Positions 51,390 to 61,100 of a stretch of 64,000 bases of DNA are shown one piece after another. The first letter of the stretch is position 1; each line of letters opens with the position of its first letter. The notes under the pieces were generated by a model. It was not told the origin of the DNA, did no database searches, and was given only the letters and a program-made list of their open reading frames with translations. The position numbers and the translations under genes were made by a program. Source of the stretch: Yamagishiella unicocca (Eukaryota > Chlorophyta > Chlorophyceae > Chlamydomonadales > Volvocaceae); assembly GCA_003116995.1 (NCBI GenBank), contig BDSL01000030.1, forward strand, positions 930,001 through 994,000, in the 5' to 3' direction.

Positions 51390-54300
51390 TCACAGCCTAG
51401 ACCTCGTGGCCCCACCCGCCGCCGCCGCCGGGCCGATCCCGCCGGCCGGCGCCCCCAGCCCCCGGCGCTGCTCCAGCTGTCGTTGCAGGTGTAGCAGCAT
51501 TCGCAGTTGCTCGGAGTCGCGTTCCGAGCGCGCCGCGGTGGCCGCCAGCGGGGCTGATGCCCGGCCTGATGCCGCCGCAGCGGCTGGGGCGGCAGCCTTG
51601 GCGGCAGCGGCTGTTACGAGCTCATGGGGTTGGGCGACACCAGCCGTCATCTCTTTCCGGAGGCCCGTCGGTGCCCCCACTGTGCCGTTGGGGGCCCCGC
51701 CGCCAGCTGCCCGCTGCTGCCCCAATGGCTTCGTAGCAGCAGGAGCCGCAGCCGCAGCCGTCGCAGCAGCAGCGGCCGTGGAAGCTTCCGCTGGCACCAT
51801 TCCACGTGCCCCGCCTTGCCTTCCGCCACAGCAACGGTCCGCACAAGTCCGGCCCGCCGCCGCCAGCACCGCCGCCAGCGCCCCGGCTCTCTCAGCGTCC
51901 GTAACCGCCGCCGCCGGCCGCTGCTTCGTCGCTCCCACTCCGCCGACCCCTTCCACTGCCGCCGGCGCCGCCGTCCCGGGCGTCCTGCAGATCCGTGGGT
52001 CGCAGCCATGCACGTGCTCCAGGGTGGCCCCGAAAAACTCCATCACGGCGTCGTCCATGTACGACATGCCCAGCGGCCAGGCTCCCTGGAGGAACGCCAC
52101 ATGGCCCCCCCGCCGCGTCAGCGCCAGCAGGGTGGAGGGGTTTCGGGAGCACTCGACGTCCGGGACGGCCCTGTGCGGGGAGGCGGGTGCGGCGGGTTCA
52201 GTGGGGTGTGGGAGGTGGGTTAGTGGGGTGCAAGAGGTGGGTTAGTGGGGTGGAATAAAGTGGGGAGGTTAGGAGTTAGGGGAAGGGGAGGTTAGGATGG
52301 ATGGGAATGAAGAGCAGGCCTGCGGGGGGAGGAAACGGTGGGACAGGTAGGCCTGGTTGGCTGTAAAAACCCGGCTCCAGGGTGGATGGGGGGTCAGGCG
52401 CACGTGGCGCTGGCGGCGTGCTGGGCCCTCGCGGGGTGGCAAGGGCTTTTGAATTGCGTCTGGCGGAAAGCGGAAAGCCGCGACCTCATGTGGCATCGAC
52501 CTCGTGTTCCCATAGCACCGGAATCCGCACCGCCCAACTCCCCACCACCCAGCTCCCGCCCACCCCACACTCCACTCACCCTAAGAATGGGTCGTCCTCC
52601 GCCAGCAGTATGAGCGTGGGAGTGGTGATGGCCGGGATATACTCCAGGGAGGAGGCCGCCTCGTAGTACTGCTGCCGGTCAGCGAACCCCAGCGATGCCG
52701 GCAGCCCGTGGTCCTCGATCTCTGCCACCGTCCAGGCAGCTAGCGCGGCTTCGACGTCGAAGCGAGTGCGTGCCTCGATGTCCTTGCGGTGTTCCGAGAT
52801 GTGCTCGCGGAGCCTGATTAGGATCAGGACGGCGCGGGCGGGAGCCGGAGCGGATTGCAGAGGCGGGGCAAGGCGGGGGGAGAGCGGGAGGGGGGGTATA
52901 AGATGATCCGCGAATCCATGGCCGACAAACCAAGGGCGATGAAGGTGGTGGTCCAGGGGGGGGATGTGGGTCCGCAGCATGTGTTGGACGCAGAAAATAA
53001 TGCAGTAGTCCTTTAAATCCAAGGAATCCAAGACCCCGAATGTGGAATACGGCAACCTATGACGATGGGGTGTGGATGGGGTGCAAGAGGAGCGCTTGAC
53101 GCAGGCGCTTGACGGAGGAGGGCTCCAGGGAGGCGCTCCTATGTCGGCTGCCGTACATCCAGACAGCAGGTCCACAAGGGCGAGGTGGTCAAGGGAGGGT
53201 AGCACCCTGCACTGGCAGGACGCCCCTCCTGATCTCTACCCATCCTTTCCCTCCACCTTATCCACGTCCCAAAACCCAAAACCCAAAACACAGCGCGAAC
53301 CCCAAAACCCTAAAACCATTCCCGCCCCAGTCCGGCCAAGGCTCCGAAACCCACTTGTACGCCACCGCCAGGTTGTACAGGAAACCGAAGGAGGTCCTGT
53401 CGGCCAGCTTGGCCGAGCTGTGCGCCAGACTGACGGGCGAGCTCACCACCGCCGCCGCCGCCAGGCCGCTGCCCGTGAACAGCCGCGGCTGCCCCGGCGG
53501 CGGCTGCTGCAGGCCCGCGTCCGACTCCGCCACGTACTTGGTGAGCTTGAGGCCGCCCAGAGAGTAACCCACTGCCAGGAGGGGGGCGGAGGGGTAGCGG
53601 CTGCACGGAGGAGGAGGGGGGGTACATGAAAGAACCGGTAATTCGACAGGAGGAGGAGGGAGACGGGTGGCAGGTGGGTCAGGTGGAGGTGGCGGTGGGG
53701 CGCACCTACTAGGCAAGGTCTTAAAACAAGGAATTCAACGGGCAGCCAGTGCCCCAACCCAACCCACGTCACCTAGCATCTCCCTGCCCGCTCCGCCCAC
53801 CGCAAAGCCCTCGGTTCGTTTATGTACCCCCAAAGCCCTCCCGCACGTGGTGTCCCCACTCACGCCTTGAGCGAGTACACCGCAGTGAACACGTCGTGAG
53901 ACATGGTCGCAGCATAGCCCCGCGGAGCCGTGTACGGCAGGCCGTTGCAGCCGCGGTAGTTGAGTACGACGGCCCTCCAGCCGCGCGCTAGCGCCGCCGC
54001 GCAGGCCCACTTGGCGTAGCCCTCGTGGCTGCCACCGTTGATGCCGTGGCACACCAGTAACACGGGCGCCGAGAGAGGCGCGGGGTAGTCGGGGGAGTCG
54101 CAGCAGTCAAACCAGTCCAGGCCCAGCGTGCCGCCGTCCACCGCGAGGATCAGTTGGCGGTTGTAACGGTTGCGCATGGTCAGGGTGCGCATGACTGGGG
54201 TTGGGGAAGGGGAGGGGAAGGGAAGGGAGGGGAGGAAGGGGAAAGGATGAGACGGGGTGGGTTGTGTGTTTGTGCATATGTGCGAGGCGTTTTTAGCGGT

Positions 54301-54766
54301 TGCGCTGAGGGCTCATTGCGGCAACGACTTACAGCCCAGTACGGTTTGTGCGTGGCGATTGGCAGCCCATGGGGTTGGAGAGAAGGGCCGCAGCAAGGCG
54401 CTGCAGTGCGGGAGCACGCGGTCGCGCAGGGGTCCGTCAGCCAGCCACAGGCGGGGGGCGACAGCGACGTGGTCGTTGTAGTGCTGCCTGCGCAGACGGG
54501 ATTGGGAGGGTAGGTATCGCCTTTGAAAGGCACCTTTCTGGCCTATGGCAATAACAGCAGCGACGAAGCGCCCGCGGGAAGCGAGGCGTTGAGGAGCGCA
54601 TGACAGTGCGCGCGGTTGCGTTTATAGGCATGCTACAGTCGCGAGACGCGCCACATTTTTCCAAAGATGCGTACCAAAATGCTAAGACCGCTGCTGCGCC
54701 CAGCGCCAGACCGCCCGCCTTTGCCGCAGCATGCAACGAGGGCGCTCCTCCAGTGCCGTCCTTCAT
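51390..54766 (-). CDS. EMB8/ABHD1-3/YheT-type alpha/beta hydrolase, 6 exons
   Basis: Exons on the minus strand: 54766 to 54655 (or 54637), 54542-54333, 54194-53864, 53600-53355, 52813-52580 and 52170-51390. All phases agree from exon 2 onward. The N-terminus has one membrane anchor (GGLALGAAAVLAFWYASL). Landmarks: LLRPFSPTPWAANRHAQTVL (the typical xP..Wx..xHxQT block), VDGGTLGLDW, PVLLVCHGINGGSHEGY (oxyanion region), WRAVVLNYRGCNG, nucleophile elbow GYSLGG, LAEDDPFLG with the likely catalytic Asp, and TRRGGHVAFL with the catalytic His. The family includes phospholipase-like ABHD3 and plant EMB8. A 130-residue Ala/Gln-rich tail follows the domain. The end of exon 1 is ambiguous between two phase-1 donors. 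Confidence 0.87.
53262..53322. repeat. Degenerate telomere-like tract in hydrolase intron
   Basis: Repeated CCCAAAAC then AACCCCAAAACCCTAAAACC. It resembles a decayed CCCTAAAA array in the intron after exon 4 (gene orientation). Confidence 0.6.
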
Positions 54767-55172
54767 TTCTCCCGAATTTATGGGATGCACGTAAGTGTCA
54801 ACTGAGCATCTCGCTATGCAAAAGTTTCAGCATTCGCACGTATCCCTGCTGAAAGTCAAGTTGACATCCGTGCAAAGAGTGAACATGCAGTGGTTACTTC
54901 AGAGGTCACTCCACCCCCTCAAAGTCGCTTGGAATGTATAAATGGCTGTAATTACACACGGATTACGAAATGGTATTGGGCTGTACAACTAGGACGAGCG
55001 TTGACAAGAGGAGAACGCTACCTCAGTCGCTTCATAGTATGCTGTATTTTATACGCGATTTGTAGCTGTCCAGGATTTTGCGTCGGCTTGAACGGTGATG
55101 CCGTTGGCTGTCCGTGCATGTTTGCGGAGGCCGCCCTGAGAGACTCCCTCTACCTATTCCAAGTTAGCTACT
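54767..55172. promoter_or_regulatory. Divergent promoter region, hydrolase / alpha-glucosidase
   Basis: 406 bp between facing-away start codons, AT-richer than both genes. No specific motif assigned. Confidence 0.5.
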
Positions 55173-58100
55173 ATGGGTTCCCAATCCGTACAATCGACAT
55201 ATCTACTTTTCTTGGCGACGTGCTGCATAACGGCTGCTACCAGCTCCGACACCAGGCTTGGCGCCAACGTGCGCCGATCCCGTCCCGCTGGTAATAGTAG
55301 CAACCAAGTCATCAATGAGGCAGAGTGCTCCCCTCAAGGTCCCCGGACCGACTGCGGTGCGTCGCGCCGGGAACTCCTTGCTCCCCAGCTCTCCGATGCC
55401 GCGCACAGCGACCCGTGGGACTGTCTGTCGCCGTAACGCCGTGAGCGCCCTTTGCCTCCAGCCAAACCAGCCCCGAAGGACCCTTTCAGAAACACGCACG
55501 GTCAAAGACGGAGGCCCCATTACCTACCATTTGACTTGCGTTCTCTTTCACCTCGCTGTTCCGGGCACCCAACAACTGTTCCGCGGGTCAGACCAGCGCA
55601 GGGCAACTCCCCCGAGCCGACCTCTCCTTCGGCCTCAGCCATCCGTTCCGTTCCCTCTATCCTTATGTCTCCCCCATAAGGCTATTTTGGCATCCAGCAA
55701 GCTGAGTGCGAGGGCCGGGGCTGCTGTTGGTCGCCCACAACCACCACAACGACTAGCGGCTCCGCCGCCTCGGGCGACCACATAGGCCTCAGCAATGACG
55801 GCGACGCCGGCACCCCAGCGACGCCTTCGCAAGACGACGTGCCCTGGTGCTTCTTCCCCAACGGCCAGCAGCATCAGCCGGTGTATGTGGTGGAGGCCGT
55901 TCGGGCCGACGCAGGTGGGGTAACGTACTGATGTGGGTGGCCGAACCTGCCAGACCCAAACCTCCCCCCCATCATCCGCAGCCCTCTACACAACACCCCG
56001 TAGTGCCACCTCCCTCCACGCCCTCGCAGGCGGCGCCAGCACCACCCTGATGCTGAGGCTGCGCCCCGGCACCTCCTCGCAGCCGCACCTGGGCCCCGAC
56101 TTGGAGCTGCTTGAGGTGCGTGTGGAGCAGCAGGAGCCGCACCGCCTCTACGTGAGGGTGCAGCCGGCAGACCAGCAGCAGCAGGCGCAGCAGCAGGAGC
56201 AGCAGCAGGAGCAGCAGCAGCCGAGGAGGGGGAAGGGAGGGAGGGGGAAAGTAAGAGGGGAGGAGCAGCGGCAGAGACAGGAGTTACCGGGCGGGACACG
56301 TGACCCATGGGGCGGCCCCAGGGAGCGGTGGCGGGTGCCCGAGGAGCTGCTGCCCAGGTGCGGGGTGGGGCGGCGGAGTCTTCGCGGGGAGAGGGGAAAA
56401 GAACGGTACACGGTGACGTGGCGGCCACGTTGCTGATGAGTTGTGGGTTAGAGAGGAAGTTCGTGAACCGAAACCAGACAAACATATACGACGAAGGCAA
56501 AGAAAGAGCACAAGCTGGAGGAAAGTTGTGGACACGGGGTTGGGCTGGGAGGTTGGGGCCGGGGAGCCGGCTGGAACTTCGCGGCGCAGAAGGGTGGGCG
56601 GTGTTCTATGATGGGCAGCATCCTAGGGGTTGGTGCGTTGGACATCGGATTCGCGGGTGGGCTGGGCGAGGGACGACCAACTGACTGGAGGTGCTAGTAA
56701 GGCTGGGTGGTTTTTGCGGTGTACTGTGCACCAACGCAAAAATACCGAAGGACCACCTGTCTTCGCGGATTGCGATTATAGGTTTCAGCGGTTTTAGGGT
56801 TTTCCCAAGGTCGCCCCAACCCACCTACCCCTCCTAGTGGAGGATGCGGTCGTGCTAGCTGGTATCTCTTCGACGGTTAATCTCGATCCCGATGCCAGCC
56901 TGATGAACAACAGCTTGCGATGGCGGAGGCGGGCGCAACAGCGGGATCCTGCCGTACGTACGACCAAAATTCCGGTCCCGGAGGCGTCTTGACCCACGCA
57001 AAAATCACACATGCGTTGTTGATCGACCTATTGACATATGCTGGTGTTTACGACTGCCTGTGCAACTGGTTGGCGGCCACATCTGGATGGGGGGTGAGGG
57101 TGAGGGGGGGCAAAGCAACACAGCTCCCTCGGACCCACCATCGCGGCGGGGGAACCCAGTTTGGCCCTGGATTTGCAATGGCGTCCGTGTGGACCTTACG
57201 TCATTATCTTTGCGCTTGGGGCAATGTCGCAGACTGTGAGGTCTATCCGAGTCGCGACTATTGCTGGTTGAAAACTTATTCCTTCCCCGTCGGTCGTGTC
57301 CTTCGGGACCGTCCGCAATATTTGGCGGTCTTTTGACCCCACCCATTAAACTCAAACTCCGCAAACCCAACACCTCCAACCAATCCTGGATACAGTGAAC
57401 AATGATAAACACTCCAAGTTGTACACACATATCCTAGCCATACATTCACCACATATCCTGACCCTTCGTACTTCCGCTGCCAGGCCTCCCACTCCCGCCA
57501 AGCCACCAGCATCGCCGCTGTACCGTCTGCAACTTCCAGCCGCTGGAGAGGACTTTGGTATCAAGATCTCCAGGGCGGCCGCAACCGCACCCCCAGCCGC
57601 TGCAGACTTCATCGATGGCGCCCGACCCGCTGATGCCGCCCAGGCTGGTGCTGACGCCAGCAGCTACGGTGACGGGGCTGGCGGGCTGGGGCCGGACCAC
57701 GGCCAAGTGCTTCTGGACCTCAGCGGCGGCGGCTGCCTGGTGTTCAAGCCGCAGTACATGCAGCTGCGGTCCGGCGTGCCCCCTGAAGTCAACCTGTACG
57801 GCATGGGTAGGTAGCGTGTGGCTTGTACGGCAGAGGGAAAAAAGGGACCACAGGGGCCCTTTCTTGGCAGCGGTGAGACCTGATCTGCGACGGCGGGCGT
57901 GGAACGCCGCCGTGCACGCGTGTGCATCCTCTCACGGGAACATTTGCCACACGCAAGATGCAAGTAGCTGTTTCCGGGGAAATTTGTGGGGGATGTACGC
58001 TGCACTGTGCTTGACCGTACGCGCTGCGCCCGTTTTGATGCTGCGGACCCGCGCTTTTGGGCTCCGACTCCAACCTCACGGCCCCAACCGAAATTAGTAA

Positions 58101-61100
58101 TACAAAAGTATTTCATCAGTCGAACGTTCCGTCGGTCTCCGCCTACCCACGTGTTGCCGCACCCTCCAAAAGCGACTCCCGACATGTCCGTGTCGACCAC
58201 CACCAGGCGAGGCCACCCAGGCCGAGGGACTGAAGCTGCGCCGGGACGGCTCCAGCCGGGCCCTATGGAATAGCGACACGCCCGCCGCCGCCGTCGGCGT
58301 CAACCTGTACGGCTCACACCCCGTGCTGTACGGCATCGCGCCCGACGGCGGCAGCTTCGGATGGTTCGTGGCCAACAGCAACGCCATGGACGTGATGGCG
58401 GGCGGCAGCGACGTGACGTTCGGGTGGGTCTGGCGCAGCTGGGGGGGGGGCTTGGACGGGCTAGTAGGGTATATGCGGGGAGGTGGGCAGGTGGTCACGG
58501 CAGGCTGCAGTTCGTGGAAACGAGCGTTGGCCCCCGCCTTTGGCCCCCGCCTTTGGCCTCCTTAATTCCTTGTCCGTTGGTCCTCGCAGCTATGGGTTAG
58601 TAACATCACACTCCCGATGGCGCCCGATGGCTCTACCTTCTGGTCTGGGCCCCAACTGTAACGGTTACTACTGCTTCCGTGCCCTTCCCTTCCGCCCTGA
58701 CCTCCTGCTTCCCCCGTTGGCCCCACCTTCCACACCATGCTTTGAGCCCCCCTTCTTTGCTCGTCTCCCTCTCCTCCCTCCCCTCACCTCCCACAACCGC
58801 TTCCCTCCTCTCCACCCGCAACCCGGCCCCACCTCCCACCACCTCTCCACCCGCAACCCGGCTCCACCTCGCAGGCTCACCGGCGGCATCCTGGAGCTCT
58901 TCGTGTTCTGCGGCCCCACCCCCGAGCAGGTGGCGGCTCAGTACCAGGAAGTGGTGGGGCGGCCGGCCATGCCCCCCCGCTGGGCCCTGGGGTTCCACCA
59001 GTCCAGGTGGGAGGGGAGGGGACCTGGGTTTGGGATCCAAGGTTTGGATTGCCATCATAATGTGGTTGTACGAGTGAAAATGAGTGATAATGCGGTTGAA
59101 CAAGTGAAAACTGCACGTACCCACCACATCGCCTGGAATAAAAGTCCTTATGTAAAAACCCGATCGTGGAACGACAAGCGCGTATTAGTTAAGAGGTTGA
59201 TGACGCCTGCTGGTAACGCTTGACGGTTTGGGAGCGTACGGCAAGCGTACGACACATCCCGGTCCAAGAATGCCCGACCGAAACCCCACCCCACCGCACC
59301 GCGCGTCCGAGCAAGTCGTCGCCAACGCGTCCTGGCGGGCACACGCCGCAGGTACGGGTACGGCAGCGTGGACGAGCTGGCCGAGGTCGTTGCGTCGTAC
59401 GACCGGGCGCGCATCCCCCTCGAAGTCCTCTGGAGCGACATCGATTACACCTACCGCGCGCGCATGTTCACCATCGACCCTGAGCGCTACCCCCTGGATA
59501 GGCTGCGGGGACTGGTGGACAGGTTGGCGGCATCGGGTGGGGTAGCGGAGGGAGGGACGCGTGTTTATCTCACGGGTGGTGCGGGGGGTTCGAGGTTTCG
59601 GGTGGTGGGGTGGGGGTTCGAGTGGTGCGGGGGCGGCCAGTATTGGACCTGACGGACCAGGGGGCAATGAGAGGAAACCCGTAGGTCCACAACAAAAGGT
59701 CGGCCCTGACTGGGGGGTGGTTGGGCTAGGGGTGGTTGGGCTGGGGGTGGTTGGGCTGGGAGGTGGCTGGGCTGGGAGGTGGTTGGGCTGGAAGGTGGTT
59801 GGGCTGGGAGTTAGTTGGGCCCGGAACCCGGAAGGGTGTGGCTCCCGTGTGTTGGAAGTTCTGGGGGCGCAAGGCCGGGAGGGCTTGACGGCCGGGCGGT
59901 GCAGCCGGAGAGAGAGCCCGGGTGGAGCTGGGCGGGGTGAGGGGGTGGGCCGCGGGTGGGGGCTACCATGACGCGGTCATCGTGGAGGCAGCAATAACCG
60001 CAACCACGACGCCACCTGCCCCGCCGTCGCACCTAACACCCGCCGCCTCCGCCTCCGCCCCCACCTCCGCCTCCGCCTCCGCCACCATCCGCAGCCTCCA
60101 CGCGGTCGGGCGGCGCTGGGTGCCCATCGTGGACTGCGGCATCACGGCGCTGCCGGGAGCTGGGTACGAGCCGTACGAACGGGGCCTTGCGTACGACGTA
60201 TTCATAAAGGACAGCAGCGGGCGGCCGTTGGTGGGGCAGGTGAGGGCCGGCAGTTGGCACGTCCTTGGCTGGGCGTCCGTAGCTTTGGTTACGTCAGGTT
60301 ATTACCGTACCAGGTTCTGTGGGGAGCGCCCCAGCTCACCCCTCCCCTCCGCCCGGTTACACTTCCCATGTCGTGTAACCCTGTGTTTTTTTCTGTAACC
60401 CCCCGCCCGGCACTGGTGGGGACGTGCAGGTCTGGTCCGGCTCCACCCACTGGCCAGACTTCCTGCACCCCAACGCAACGCCGTACTGGGGGGGCCTCCT
60501 GGCCGAGATGCACGACAAGTTGCCGTACGACGGCATCTGGCTGGACATGAACGAGCCGTCCAACTTCTGCACCGGCGAGTGCAAGCTGCCCGCGGCGGCG
60601 GCGGGCGCGGCGGCCTCTGCCGCCGCCGCCGTCGCCACTGCTGCCGCCGCCGCCGTGGCGAGCCGGCCACCGGGGCCGCTGGGCATATCCTGCATTTTGG
60701 AGTGTACCCAACCCAGGTGGGCTGGGTGCGGAGAGTCGAGGGGCGAAAAGACAAAGGAGGGTAGCGTCTCGGACGCTGGTTCTTGGTTCTTGGTTCCTAA
60801 TTCCTGACTGGAGGACCCAGCCGCGGGTGGGGTGGGTACCGAGCAAAGCTTTTTTGGAGAGAATCCGCGAATCCACGGCCGACAAACCGAGGGCGGTGAA
60901 GGTGGTGGTCCAGGGGGGTGGCGTGAAAACCGTCGACGCGAAAAGGACAGGATAGTTAGGGGCCGGGTCCTGGGGTGGGGGGGTTGCAACCTCAGGCGGT
61001 CTGGAATGAACTACGTGTCTGCGCTAGGCGGTGGGCCTTATGTAGGTCTCGTACAACCCGACCACCAATGCGACGCCGTGTGCTCACCCCTCTCTCCCTC

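Noticed and set aside
58633..59127. Minus-strand frames over GH31 intron 5 and exon 6
   Set aside because: They are antisense to a GH31 exon with clear homology on the plus strand.
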